Notes: generated from the letters alone by a model not told the origin. Counted from the first letter of the stretch, positions 12,581 through 25,030 are shown. The stretch: DNA of 64,000 nucleotides from Valencia hispanica (GCA_963556495.2 OY747721.1:9086149-9150148), one strand, 5' to 3'. A program made the numbers and translations.

Positions 12581-13575
12581 TACTTCATCTCATCTTCCTT
12601 AAGGAATCCTGAAAACTCTCCTCTCTTGTGAGAATAATGTTTCTGTACACTATCCTGAATAAATAAACCCAACACAGTCTTCTTTTCGGTGCATTAGGAT
12701 CAGCGTGTGATTTTATTTCACTGCAGAGACAAATCCCCTACTTCATGTTGGCTTTGTTTGTTCTGACTGTTCTGTTTTCAGTCTGGACATATTTCAGGTG
12801 TTACAGTACTGCAAATACTGTTGCTTCCAGGAAAATTAGAGTATAAGGTCCTATAGTAAAAATTGTATAATAAGAAGAAAGTGTTTAATCAATGATGGAG
12901 ACTTTTTTTCTGCAGTTGCTATATTTGTTTCTTTCCTGGCTAGTTTAAGAAGAACTTTGACCAAGTTCTACTGCTTAGGGTCACTTGAGTAAACTGGTAA
13001 TAAGCAGATGGTTTGTTTCATAATCTGCCAAATACTTTTTTAAAAACTCTCTGCTCTTTTCTTATCAGCTTCAGTAGCTCTGTATATCAAACCATCTGGT
13101 GTGTCGTTATCTGCAGTTATGGAAAAAAATATTATTCTAAGGTTAATGGATCAGGAAATCATAAGAAAAAAAATCTGGATTTAAACAGTTCTTGGAATTA
13201 GGTAAATGGGACTTCAGATGAACAAAACATGACCTATTGCAATGGATCTTTTCATTTTATTGCTTCAGGAGTTTGAGCCCAGCTATACTGACAAAGACCT
13301 TTGGCAAAAATAACTTTTTTTTTCTCCATTTGCATCTCTCCTCCACATTTAAATTTCATTTTTGATAAGAAAGTTTGCGGGTGACTCCCAAAGCAATCCC
13401 TGTATTTTCAACTTTTTATAAATGTTTTACAAGGCTGTCTGCTATTTTCCAGGTTTAGTTTTACAATGCAGATTGAACTACTTACAAGCAGATATATACA
13501 TGTCCATCAAATACAACAGATGTCAGAAACTTGAAACTTGAACTTCTTTTAGAACCAGGTTGTCCCTTCTGTAAC

Positions 13576-13950
13576 TTAAAGAGTAACTAAACCCCAAAAC
13601 AACTTTTTTTGCTGATAAACTGTATAAATGGGTATTTACCAAAACAATCTTTCAGTCCCTGGGGATTTTTTTACATTTTTACATTAGGCCAACGTTCAAA
13701 ACAGATGAACGTCGATCAGATTGATCAGTTGCAAAACTGCCAACGTCACTTTGATCACTGTCCATGTTTCAGTGTCAGATTAAGCTAGCTGTCACTGTCC
13801 TCCTGAACACAATCCCACGTTGCCCCCTCCGCTCATCCTCCATAGTTGGCCATACCCCTCCGTTCTTCCTGGCGATGCCCACTTTGTAGAATTTTCAAAT
13901 GTTGTCTGGGGCCGTGTTATGATTTTTCATGGGGTTCAGTTACACTTTAA
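13576..13950. mobile_element. TTAA-flanked MITE, 375 bp
   Basis: TTAA lies at both ends (13576-13579 and 13947-13950). Directly inside are inverted repeats, AGAGTAACTAAACCCCA on the left and, inverted, AGTGTAACTGAACCCCA on the right. A TTAA target fits piggyBac or Kolobok elements. The interior (for example CAACGTTCAAAACAGATGAAC and CACTGTCCATGTTTCAGTG) recurs in reverse orientation at 61330-61450, so this is a dispersed family. There is no coding capacity. Confidence 0.8.
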
Positions 13951-14289
13951 TAACTGAAAAAGACAATGAATAAGCTCAAATGGCTTTATTAATTTGCCCC
14001 TGACTTCCTGAGTAGACTTAGCAGGGAAGGATTGTGACAAATGATTACATAATACATCATTCATCTTATCAGAATTGGTTGACTTCATTTTAATTAGTTG
14101 CTTTCATACCAATGACTCAGTTTATAAACACAATCTGCAGAATATTTCATAGGATTGAGGTCAGAGGTCGTAAACTTAATGTTAGCAGGGTTCGTCTAAT
14201 CTAAAGTTCTGTGTAAGGGATTGTTGTCCCTTTGGAACAAACAATGGTTACAGTTACAACTACATAAGGATTTAGGGTGACGTTAAAGA

Positions 14290-14530
14290 ATTTGAAGGTA
14301 GTCATTTGACCTAGTTATTCCATCCAGTTTCTGCAATGCATCAATACCACTTGCAGCGAAATAAACCCTCAGTATAATGCAACCACCACCATATTTGGTC
14401 GTGCTGTCTCTGTAGGTCTGGAAATCTCACCTGTTGGAAATATAATTTCTGTCATTGTAGCCAAGTAGTTTAATCTTTGTCTCGTTTGGCCAAAAAAAGT
14501 TTTCTCTAGAGGGCTTTTGGCTTACTAATT
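14290..14530 (-). mobile_element. Tc1-like transposase relic
   Basis: Read on the minus strand, the segment gives blocks equivalent to the transposase run SDETKIELFGHN and the SIMLWGCF-containing stretch, with many stops. On the + strand this appears as ACCACCACCATATTTGGTCG and GTTTAATCTTTGTCTCGTTT. No ends are found. Confidence 0.5.
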
Positions 14531-15289
14531 TCTGCAACTGCAAATTTCAATCAAGCTTAAAAATGTTGATTTTGGATTAGTTTGTTTCTTGCTCTGCAAG
14601 TTCCTTCAAACTGTCGATGGATGTAGTGTAATTTGTTATTTTTGTGTCATCTGCATTTGATTTTTGCCTTTAAAATTTTATCAGCATTCGTGCTGCTGTT
14701 CTTCTGCATAGTGAATAAGTTATGGTGTTGTTGCAATAGAGCTTTGTGTTTAAAGTGTGTGACCAGCAAACATTTCTTTCAGCAAAATGAAATGTAGAGC
14801 TGTTCTCTTGCCACATCTTCACCAAATAAAGTGCTTAAGTATTTTATATCCTCACAGCAGAAATCAACACTAAGTAGTGTAAAAGAAAAGTAAGGTAAAA
14901 CATGTTAAACTAATCTGAGGATAAGATAGAGGGACATATTGATATGAAAAGAAGCAATTGCCCAGAACTCCAGATGTAAAATGGTGGGATGAGGATATAG
15001 ATGAGCTTTCTGGCCAGTCTGCTGACTTCAGAATGTTCTATTTAAGCAATTATTGCAGATTAAGCTCTCATAAATGGAGCTAATGAAAGTGAGCTATGTA
15101 TCATGACACTGTTATATCCAGACTGTCTGTTACTTTAACTACTAACTTCTCTACAATAACACTCTGTTCAGGGTTACTGGTGCAGTGAAAGGCATTTTTT
15201 TTCCCAACCAAGTTTTTCAAAGAAGAACATGATATATTTCTGAAAAGATATTTCTTTATTTGATTATTCTTAAACTGAACTTTTTCCAC

Positions 15290-15680
15290 TTAAACTGTGG
15301 ATCTGTGCAGCTCCCCCAGAGTCACCATTGGACTCTTGGCTGCTTCTCTAATTAGCTCTGTCTTCACAACTTTGTAAAGAACTTAAAGTTTATCTTTGAC
15401 CTGTCTGTTGTGGTCCTTGTGATTCTATGTTTGCTAATATTCCCTAACAAACCTCCTAGGCCTTCACAAAAAAGCTGGATCCATACTGAGATCAGTTTAC
15501 AAAAAGTTAAACTCCATTAGCTAATTAGGCAAATTTTAAAGGCATTTGGTTGCACTGCATTTTAGTTAGCTTTATCGGAGCAAAGGAGGATGAATGAAAA
15601 TGCATGCCGCACTTTCTAGATTATTTGTGAGAAAGTTTGAAAGCATGCATCATTTTCCTTTTACTTCCGAATTATGCAAT
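15290..15680 (-). mobile_element. Tc1/mariner-type fragment
   Basis: CTGTGGATCTGTGCAGCTCC...GGACTCTTGGCTGCTTCTCT is antisense to the transposase helix-turn-helix region of a common fish Tc1 family. It continues through CCCTAACAAACCTCCTAGGC to the terminal GCATCATTTTCCTTTTACTTCC. The same landmarks recur at 39865-40640. Confidence 0.55.
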
Positions 15681-15844
15681 AGATTGACACAGTCATGAAA
15701 ATGCCTTAGGAAATACATAAATGTTTTTTTGCTGTGAGATGACAGAACTACAAGAGAGGTTTAAGGAGTATAAACACATTTGCAAGTTATTGTTTTTGCC
15801 ATCCTCAATTATACCTACATTTGAACTAAGTACGAAGTAGGTTG

Positions 15845-15965
15845 AAATAGAATAGAATAGAAAACTTTATTGTCTGACACCAAAAGGTTACAGAAATTCA
15901 TCCATCATCTACAACACATCTACAAACACAGTAACACCCATGACATGGACGCTGGGCTGCCTGTA
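15845..15965 (-). mobile_element. non-LTR retrotransposon 3' end
   Basis: TAGAATAGAATAGAAAACTT is the reverse complement of an AATAAAGTTTTCTATTC-type LINE tail with short pentamer repeats. About 120 bp of 3' UTR-like sequence follows, then the similarity fades. A severely 5'-truncated copy; the clade is uncertain. Confidence 0.55.
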
Positions 15966-16814
15966 GGACAGTTCTTTCTCCTGAACACTAATTTTCTCTT
16001 AATTGATTCATCCTAAAAAAATGAAATTAAAAACTAGAAAGAGAATACAAAAATTATCCCAATTTCTATCATGGATGACAGTTTAATAAAATGCAAAATG
16101 TAGAGGGCTTTAACTGCTGCCACAAGTATCCATCAGATTTTTCCTCATTATGGTACTTGTAGGAAATAATGATAATTAGACAGAGCAAATGAAATATTGA
16201 GGGGAAATTAATTAGTGATTTGAGTTGCCCTCTGTATGTATCTATTGAGAGTTGCATAAGGAATTGCAGCTGACAAGCACAATTAATGCTGATTTAAAAA
16301 AATTAGAATGGCTCTGTAATCTATGATTTGAAACAAATTGAAATGTAGGACAGGCCCACACATTTAGTTTTTACTATCTTTTTAATTAATCACCACACTG
16401 TGTGAACTGCTGTCTTCACAGTCACACATTGGTCAGTTTCTGAACAGACACTTTTTTTCCATCACAGCATTTCCTATTTTGGTGGTAGTGCTATGTAATG
16501 GTTTTGCTTCTATGAACTATGACCAAACAATGTGTTTGTCCAAAGACAATTTGGGTACCCCTGACTATAGTTGTCAGGGGCACCCAAAAAACTTTGGATC
16601 AACGCGGTTAAGGTTTTCTAAGTCTTGTTTGGGTACCCATGTCTGTTCTGCAAACAAACTATCCCCAACAGAACATCAAGCTTTATCCCCTGCACTCTGT
16701 CCCAAATGCAGGCCACGACTGTTGTAAGAGAGCACCCACAGAGATATCATCATGCTAATATGTTGGAACCACAGGGCACAATTATCTCCCTTGCTGAAAC
16801 CACTGTGTTTGGCC

Positions 16815-17090
16815 CTACATTCTGAGCTTGTGTGGCTTATAAGAACACCGGATCGAAGTGCCTTTAGGCCAGAGTTCAGGATTGTACATTTCACCAATGT
16901 CATTACATTCAGTAGAGACTTTGAAAGAGCCAAAACTGATGCGTATATCAACAATTGTGTGGCAGGTGAAATCTTTGTTGTGTTTATCTTTAAGATACAG
17001 AGAAATCATTTCTGCATCTATACCTGATGCAAATTTAGTGGCAAACACACTCGCTGATTTAGTCTTTACAATTTTTAGCTCCTGTGCCAC
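16815..17090 (-). pseudogene. possible LINE ORF1-like fragment
   Basis: A 91-codon minus-strand frame contains KSASVFATKFASGIDAEMIS and, near its end, ECNDIGEMYNPELWPKGTSI followed by RCSYKP. The pattern (SVFxTxF...C...F(S/G)SFxV...C...YxPxLWPxGxxxR) resembles an ORF1-type domain of fish retroelements. This is from memory and not certain. A 67-codon frame at 17160-17363 on the same strand may be an earlier part of the same relic. No reverse transcriptase is adjacent. Confidence 0.35.
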
Positions 17091-18249
17091 GGATACATCC
17101 TAGGTTTATGTTGCACCCAGTGGTAGGAACATACATTCTTGAACCTGACACAACCTTCTCTAGCTTCCGGCTGGCCCATCCTTTTTCACACCTTTACTCC
17201 ATTGTGGGGAACAAGTGAAAAGCTCTGACTCAGCTGGTCCCTTTGTCATTGTAGTAGCCTTCATGTTAAGACCAGAGGCTATCATATGAGCCGGATCTTG
17301 ACCACACAGCAACATTTCTGGACAACATGCTGACATTGCTCGTCCGATCCACGAACTGGCCAAACCTCCAGCTCCATGCCCCCCAGCCTGGCCCCCTTTA
17401 TCTTATCTCCCCAGCAGTTTCCCCGGGCAACGTGAGAACTGCCCCCTGAACGCTTAGAGTAGCAGGCACAACTGGCACATCAGACTGACACTCAAGAGCA
17501 GTAACCTTTGGTTGATTTCCACAGCATCAGCCCGAACTTGCTCACAAACATCTGGCTGAAGTTTGACTACATGTTTCATCAGCCATCAGTCATCAGCCCA
17601 CATCCAAACTGGAGTATATAACAGGCGGCAGATCATCCAAATAGTGAGAGACAAATCTATATCTCCCCACACAAATTTAGCACCTTAAGGCAAGGTTTGA
17701 TGTTGTTGGTGTCTTTACTCTGTCTGTAGCATGTCATAGCTCAAACAAAACTTGTTTTGAGGCTTCAATCTCCTTAGAGTCAGAGTTCATTGCCAAATAC
17801 CATCTGCATATTTCTTGTATATCTTTGAATTCTGTTTTAGTCTTGAGCTTTTTTAGCTTGTTTGAGTAGTTCCTCTGTTGCTCTGTCTAGTTCGTTTCCC
17901 TGAGTATTAATGTGTTTAATCTGGTCATTTAAGGTACCTTAGTTCATGGTTTCCTTTCAACTGCCACACAAATTCTGAATTAGATGCACCTGATCCTAGT
18001 CCCAGATCTCATCCTCCCCAGGATGTATGCCTCTATTTGTCATGCAGCCATGTTTCAGTCCATGTAAGTTTCAGTTTTATTATCTAACAGCATCTTGCTT
18101 CAACTCTGCCAGTCCTCCTGCCTTACTGCATTTTATTCCAAAAAACAAACAATCTGACACATTGGCCTCTTGGCTTCTTCTTTGGTTCATGCTCTCCTGA
18201 TCTGGTTTAGAGGGACAGTGCTTTCTTCTTCTACAAAACTTTACCATTG

Positions 18250-18545
18250 CTGATGTGTTCATTGGTCTCCATGATTCAGTTTGTTTATTGACGTTCTCTG
18301 AAAAAATATGAGACTTTCACATGACAGTTATACGTCAACTTTTTTTTATCAGATAGCATTGAATTTTAATTATTACCATTAAAAAAGTGGCTGGATATTA
18401 ATGCACATTACTAATTTCAACAGTTATTCACTATTTTGTTTAACAAAAATCTCAATAAAATCGAACGAAGTTTGTAGTTGTGACATTAAAAAATGTCTAA
18501 AGATTTAAGTAATTTGAATATTTTTTCAAGGCACTGTAGATCGCA
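18250..18545 (-). mobile_element. Tc1/mariner-type terminal fragment
   Basis: CCATGATTCAGTTTGTTTATTGACGTTCTCT-type sequence leads, after a diverged middle, to AATAAAATCGAACGAAG...TTTGTAGTTGTGACATT and ends TTCAAGGCACTGTAGATC. The CAAGGCACTGTA terminus is typical of a fish Tc1 family. Confidence 0.5.
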
Positions 18546-18929
18546 TCTTCTATCAAGTGTAAATTAGAATAGGGTGGATTAGGCAATCCTACAACCACAA
18601 GTTAACAAATTCACTTACTCCATAACATATGAGGATTTTAGTTTTGTTTTTGCGTGTGGCTGGCTTTAGTATGAACATCGAAAAATCACGTATCTTTTAT
18701 CCAGCAGCTTGTTCTTGTTATATTAAATTCTGCATTATATGACAGCCACTCTGATGATCACACTTTATGACCATTTTTATTGCTTTCTTTTTCATCTCAT
18801 CTGGGCTTAGGCAGATGGACAATAAATGTTTTCTGTATTTTTTCACTTAAGTACATTTTATTTTTTAGATTAAAAATACAGATGAGATTAAAAATAAATG
18901 CCACAGTACAACCACCCACTGTGGGAAAT

Positions 18930-19262
18930 CAATTCAGTTTATTTATATAGCGCCGATCCACAACAGATGTCATCTCAAGGCATTTTACAAGAAAAGTAAT
19001 TTCAATACAATCATACAAACATTCCAATTGGTTTTAAGTTTTAGTTTCCTATTTAAGGAATCCCAACAGATTGCATCAAGTTATTGACTTGAGGTTGCGT
19101 CCCGTTGATGTAGATTTCCAACCACAACAATCCCTCAGCAATCCCTCATACTGAGCAAGCATGTAGCGACAGTGGAGTGGAAAAACTCACCTTTAGCAGG
19201 TAGAAACCTCCAGCAAAACCTGGCTCAGTACAAACGGCCATCTGCCATGGCCGTCTGGGGGT
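18930..19262 (-). mobile_element. LINE-2 3' end, subfamily c
   Basis: The first bases, CAATTCAGTTTATTTATATAGCGCC, are the reverse complement of an L2 3' terminus. The following 330 bp match the 3' UTR of the larger copy at 31747-33754 step by step: ACAACAGATGTCATCTCAAG, CTATTTAAGGAATCCCA, CATACTGAGCAAGCATGTAG, CATGGCCGTCTGGGGGTT. It is 5'-truncated within the UTR. Confidence 0.85.
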
Positions 19263-20039
19263 TAGTGGGAATTACACCCATTTTTTGACATATTGGGTTT
19301 TCATCTGCAAATTAACCAGATAGGTAATTACTTAAATATTATAATTTTTTTAAATATTTGTTTAAATTAATAAATACTGTGCATGGAATTCAGAAACCCA
19401 AAGATAGATTTAGTGTTGTTCATTGTTTTGCAGCACTAAGGCAGCCTCATTGTGTGGGCACACATGGCTATATCAGTATATACATATATAGGATAACATT
19501 TCCCTTTTTGGGGTTGTTCAAAAAGATCCACTTGTGTATAAATAGCAATTTTTAATATAAATATAAAATATATTTTTGTATATTGTGTGTTTGTATTATC
19601 TAGTAATCCTCTTAAAAGGGCTGTTGGAGAATAATTCAGTACAATATTTGTCTATATATATGACGTCAGATGTTGCTGTTTAGCTATAAAACAATGTTCC
19701 GGATTTAATAGAGATTTAAGCTTCAGGGTGGTTAAATTAAAAAAATTATCAGGAAAGACGATGGCAAAGATAAGGCGAGAAATGAGAAAAGGGAGAGGGT
19801 GGACTGAAAATGTTTGTCTATGTTGGGCTATGGAGGGAAGCTGGAGTACCTGGAGGGAATCCACGTATGCACTGGGGAGAACATTTATTTAAAGTAATTT
19901 TTCCACTGAATATAAAAATTTTTTGGGGCATCGTATTTTCGCCACAGGTCCCCTCAAGTGTTTGTGAGAACTGCCAATTGTTTTTTTTACCTTGTTGTGG
20001 ATGAATTTCTAGCTTTTCATATTTGCTGATTTTTTTTTA

Positions 20040-20190
20040 ATACAGTCATGTAGGAGGGTTTCTGAGTATGTCTGTTTAAAGTTATGTCTCAATTAATTTT
20101 AAGTCCAGATTTTGCCTGGCCACTTCTACACCTTCATTCTTTTCTAGCCATTGTGAGGTGATGGTTCCAGATCATTGTCCTGCTTTATAA
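20040..20190 (-). mobile_element. short Tc1/mariner-type fragment
   Basis: AAGTCCAGATTTTGCCTGGC...TTCATTCTTTTCTAGCCATT...AGATCATTGTCCTGC resembles the antisense of the DNDPK and catalytic glutamate region of a fish Tc1 transposase. It is short and diverged. Confidence 0.35.
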
Positions 20191-21099
20191 TCAAAGTATG
20201 CTTAAATGTAAGGTTATAAACTGGAGAAATTTGGTCAGAGTGGCCTCCCTCTCACTCCATTATGAGGAGACATGTGCTTTCTCATTTAACTCTGACTACG
20301 CGATTCTTATATCCAGTCTGGTGGAAATATTCAGAACTAGAGAAGCAGATACTTCGTTTGTGCATTCAATAATGCGTAAACAAAAGCAAAGATAATGCTC
20401 TAATGCAAAAGTTTAAAAAAAGAACAGTCAAGCAATAAATAGGAACGAAGGTTGGCGTTTGACTTCTCCTCTGAATGGGCAGCCATTAACCCCCACTTTT
20501 TCCCTTCTTGGTGCTTTGAAGCAACTCATGGCTCGCTCATCCTCTAATTGCTTCCTTCCGGTTTCTTCTGGGCCTTCCCAATGTTCCCTCCCTCAGCGCA
20601 TGCACATTATTTTACTCTCCCATGGAATCTAACACAAGTATGCATTCTTGTCCTATCAAACATACAATACAGTGTCCTATAATATCCAACAAAACTAACA
20701 GATGAACATTCTTATTCAGTATTTTTTGGTTAAAAGCGAAATTCAAGGTCCATCAATTACAGGAAGTTGCCCAAGTATTTCAAGTCATTGTTTCCTTTTA
20801 GTTTTTAAAATTTCAGCAGCTACCCCATACCGTCTGCATTGGAACATTTCAAGCCTACCGTGCCTTAATTCATTATCCCTTTTTCAGGGGTGTTTTGTAG
20901 TTACTTCAACAACCAATTATCCAGAGTCCTTTTTATAATTTACTCATAGCATACTTTAAGCAAATAGAAGTAAGTGACTCCAATAAATAATTTCCACCAG
21001 CAGGAGATTGCTGAAGGCTTTTTTGCTTAGACTGTGGGTTCTACTCTGTCATACCTAATTAGATAAAGCTGTCCGAGAAACGAAACTGATTCACCGAAT

Positions 21100-21780
21100 A
21101 TGCATAACATTATGATCACTGTGATGTGAAATAAATAACACTAATTGTCTCTTTATTGGTGTTAGAGGGTGGTTTATGTTGACCACCAAATTTAAATTGC
21201 AGCTGTTGTGGGGTTTCCCCAGTCCTCAGGGCTTGGTATCTATCAAAAAGTGTTCCAAGGAAGGAATAGTGGTGAATGGGAGACAGGGTCATTCATATAT
21301 ATGGAAAACATAAACTGCTTTGTGCGGTCGGATTCAACAGATGAGTTATGAATTACTTTGATGTGTAGCCGTGTACACCTTTTAACGTAAATTACATTTA
21401 CACTGATACCTGTAGTCCAGTTCAGCAGTACAAAATGCTCTGTGTTAAACCTAAAAGGGTTCAGGAAAAGTTTGAGTTTTACTTAATTTCCCTCTGGGAT
21501 CAATAAAGTATTTTTGAATTGAATTGAATTGAATTGAGGAGCACAACAGTGAGCTTTATGTGTTAACTTGGCCTCCAAATTCCTAAGATCTCAATCCAGT
21601 CTAGCATCTGTGGGATGAGATGACTAAACACGTTTGATATATTGAGTTTCCAACTCTCCACTTGGACTAACATTATATGGTGCTAACATTTTGGTGCTAG
21701 ATACCACAGTGCACCTTCAGGGGCCTAGGAGAGTCCTTGCCTTGATAGGTCAGGGCTCCATCATACTATTATGCAGGTTA
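21100..21780 (+). mobile_element. Tc1-like transposon interrupted by a LINE 3' end
   Basis: The left part, TGCATAACATTATGATCACT...TTGTCTCTTTATTGGTGTTAG...GGTATCTATCAAAAAGTG...GGTCGGATTCAACAGATGAG, and the right part, GAGGAGCACAACAGTGAGCT...GGCCTCCAAATTCCTAAGAT...CTAGATACCACAGTGCACC, are consecutive landmarks of one well-known fish Tc1 family, with the middle coding part missing. Between them (about 21346-21535) lies a LINE tail. The transposase is non-functional. Confidence 0.75.
21346..21537 (+). mobile_element. 5'-truncated LINE 3' end inside Tc1
   Basis: TTTCCCTCTGGGATCAATAAAGTATTTTTG followed by four GAATT units is a typical fish LINE terminus (Rex-like). It interrupts the Tc1 copy and replaces part of its coding region. 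The 5' boundary is approximate. Confidence 0.6.
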
Positions 21781-23116
21781 CATATGCTATGGTTAGGAAA
21801 TTAGATGCAATATGGTTTGTTTAATTGTATGAAACTGAAGTTGGTTTGGGCAACTGGGCAAAGAGGCTAACTGATTCTGAACTATTTGAACTCAGAAGAT
21901 GTAATGGAGCTGCAACATCCACTGTAAGTCTACTTGTATAAGCTATCCCAAAACAGAGAGGACAAAGTTTTAAGCTGTTTGTTTTCCAATAAATACTATT
22001 ATTTGCAATCATTCCAAACAATATCTTTAACAAGATAATATGCTTTCACCTGCTTTGTTTTTTATTTTTCTCCACCTCCTCCAACCCACATTCACGTGAT
22101 GATTACTTTTCAGGGCAACGGCTTATATCTGCATGACAAACCTGCCCTGTAGCTATATTCAGTTTAGCTAATGTTCTGTAAAAATATATTAATCCACAAT
22201 CGCAAAGTTCTTTCTCTCGTTTTTTCACATTATGTTGTCATTTTGTGCTTCTTCTAGCACTTTGCTTTTATTCTTCTCTCTATATTGTTACTCCCACATT
22301 CTCCATTCTGCCTCTGTGCGTTAACTCATATGCCAATTTATCTAAGACTGTTCACTGCAGGACTCCGTATATCTTTGCAATAAGATTACTGTTTAAAAAG
22401 CCTATTTATATTTTACCCTATATGCTGTTCAATTAGACACAAAAAAACCCCACATTTTTGATATCTTACTTTGCTTTTGTGTGTGTGTAAATGCATGCCT
22501 TTTCTTCAATTTACAAATAAAAAAGAGAACTATATTTGGGAAACAGCAAGATGGTAAAAAAAAATTATTTCTTTCGTGAGTTGATTTTATAACCTATCTC
22601 TTCTATACAGAAACCAATATCACTAAATTTCCCTATTTATTTAAATTCAACAAATCACCGCAGAGTATTTGAAATGGTTACCATGGCAACACAGAAGGCC
22701 ATGACCCAATTTTATATCTGCCAGATCAGATATGAAATTGTTCAGTGCATGTGTGTTTGTGTCGATGTGTGTGTGCAGATGGTTTTATGCACATGGACCA
22801 AAAATATTTTATTTCCCCCCCCCCTTATTGACTCACGCAGAGAAGCAAACAATTCTGCTTGGCACTTAACTTTTTCTTCCCGATCTAAATCTCTGTTCTT
22901 GTCATTCCTTTCTGTTTGTCTTTCCATCTCCAGCCTAAAATAGCCCAGAAACAATAATTTTTATTTTTGTTCATTGGCGACACTACAGAGGACAAATTGC
23001 AAACCCAGGTCTCCTTTAACAATTTTTCTGTCAATGTCTATTAATATGCTGGTTTTCTGATATTTTTGTGCTTGCATCAGTTAAAATGCAAATACCTACT
23101 ACTTTTGTATCCTTAA

Positions 23117-23144
23117 CTCTGTTTGTTGTGCACAACAAACAGAG
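23117..23144. repeat. perfect 28-bp palindrome
   Basis: The half-site CTCTGTTTGTTGTG is followed at once by its exact reverse complement, with no spacer. No similar sequence was noticed elsewhere in the window. It could form a cruciform or hairpin; no function is implied. Confidence 0.9.
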
Positions 23145-23959
23145 AAAGGAACATGGGCACACTGGCAGAAAATGAAGTTTGTAGGCTAAAAGGGTCCACT
23201 GTATGATAATGTACTGTAGGATAGGATGCAGGCGGTTGATTAAATAATAATGCACCCCTTGTGTTTTGAGAACCACCGAGTCAAGCATGTAAAGTTTTTA
23301 CAGATTTTTTTTCAATTATCACATCTTTTATGTACCTCTCTTTGTTATACTTTAGGTATTCTATGAAGCCTTTTAATGGGTAATGGCTCTATTTGACACC
23401 AATATTAGCATGGAACCTTCGACGTATAGATGCACAACGTTTACAGCAATTGATTTGCTTGTCAATGCTACAGGTTTGTGTTAATTTGTTTTTCAACATG
23501 TTGTATCTTGCATTTCAGGCTCACCATATAGAAAAGATGGTTGCCTATATGTGCCAGGGCGGGTTCACTCTACAAAACGGAAATCTCAAGACGGAATCCT
23601 AGTTTGGTGATTGACTTTATCAGAGTTTCTGCGGGTTAGTAAAAGACAGTAAATGAGCTCAAAGTAAGGCCATTAAAAGATAGTAAATAACAAATAAAAT
23701 TTGACTTGGTAGTACATTTGTCATCAACACTTCAATATTATGTTACTTCTCCATTTATGCAGATTTTTTTGTGTTTTTATTTAACTAAAAAAAATCTTTA
23801 TATGTGTGGACAGAATGGCATGATATGGTCCAGCGTTGATAGCCTCGATTGGTTTCCGATGTCTGATTTGTTAAGTGCATGCGTGGTGTCGGGACAGCAT
23901 ATTGACATCAGCAACTTTCCAGCTCACAATGGGAATATTTTTCCAACTTTGGCTCATTG

Positions 23960-24145
23960 ACCTGGCATTTAACGATTGGCTAAAGCCGGTCGTGGGGAAT
24001 GATCAGGAAGCTTTTTGTAAAATGTGCAGAAAATCCATACATGTGACCTGGAATGATGTGAAGTTGATCAAATTGTTACCAGTTGGGGATTCGCAATTTG
24101 CGCGGGGGAGCAGCTCCATATTCGTTTTTTTGGCGTGAAACAGAG
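23960..24145 (+). pseudogene. possible transposase zinc-finger fragment
   Basis: The frame ending near 24138 reads FNDWLKPVVGNDQEAFCKMC and then RKSIHVTWNDVKLIK. A W-L-x-x-V...F/YCxxCxK arrangement is seen at the N-terminus of BED-like proteins and hAT-derived transposases. The histidine half of the finger is not clear. Upstream and downstream sequence cannot be placed. Confidence 0.35.
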
Positions 24146-24321
24146 AAGTACACCTGCAAAGACAAGCTCAGTTATGAGCACAAGTATTGTTGTCACACCT
24201 CAGTGGTAAACTAGTATCATCAGCAGCGCAATGGCTGCAGCAGACAGGCCGCAGACCTTGCGGTCACCCGTGTCTCTTTCTCCCCTGTCCATTCATCTCT
24301 CACCTTCCTTGTCTCCTTTCC

Positions 24322-25030
24322 AGAGGTACAGTAAGTAGTAACTAGTTACATTTTACTTTTAGGAGTTGTTATACTTACACTCCACTTTTACTTGAGTAAT
24401 TTTATTATGAGGTATTGCTATTGTTACTTGAGTAAAATTTCTGGATACTCTGCTCACAGTGAGTAACTTCACTGAATGGAGAACAAACATATTTTAACCA
24501 AAAATTGCCAAGACACGGACACACCTACAGCTTATGTTAAAGTGAGACCTCTTGTTTCTGTACAAGCTTTGTTGTTCTTTCTGCTGAGCCTGTTGTGTCA
24601 TATGGAGCTCAAGAAGATACTGTAAACACTATATATATTGTTACTGGAAGTAATTTTCCCTGTTCTGACATATGTGCATTACCTACTGTAAGTACTATAA
24701 GTTTACAATGACAAAATTGTGTTTGGAAGGCAGTCTTTTCCACCTAAATTTATGTTGTAATTAGGTTGTTGATTAGTATTACTTTTTTCATCCCAATCTT
24801 TTAAATGCTAGAAATGCCACATAATTCTATATTTTTTATCTGATTGCATCATTTTTAAATGTTGTAATCAGTTTCTCAGTACTTAGGTAAACTTTTTACG
24901 GAGCTTTACTTTTTTACTCTTGAATAGTTTTTTTAATGTCTACTTCTTACTTTTACTTGATTAAAAATATTGAAGTTCTGCTACTTTTACTTCAGTACAA
25001 TTTTTGAGTAATCTACTGACTTCAGAATTG
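24322..25030. repeat. ACTTGAGTAA-rich interspersed repeat (MITE-like)
   Basis: Variants of TTTTACTTGAGTAA occur on both sides: at 24336-24440 (AGTAACTAGTTACATTTTACTTTTAGG) and, in related form, at 24940-25020 (CTTTTACTTGATTAAAAATA, CTACTTTTACTTCAGTACAA). This matches a common fish MITE with motif-rich ends. Exact ends and a target duplication were not found. Confidence 0.45.
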
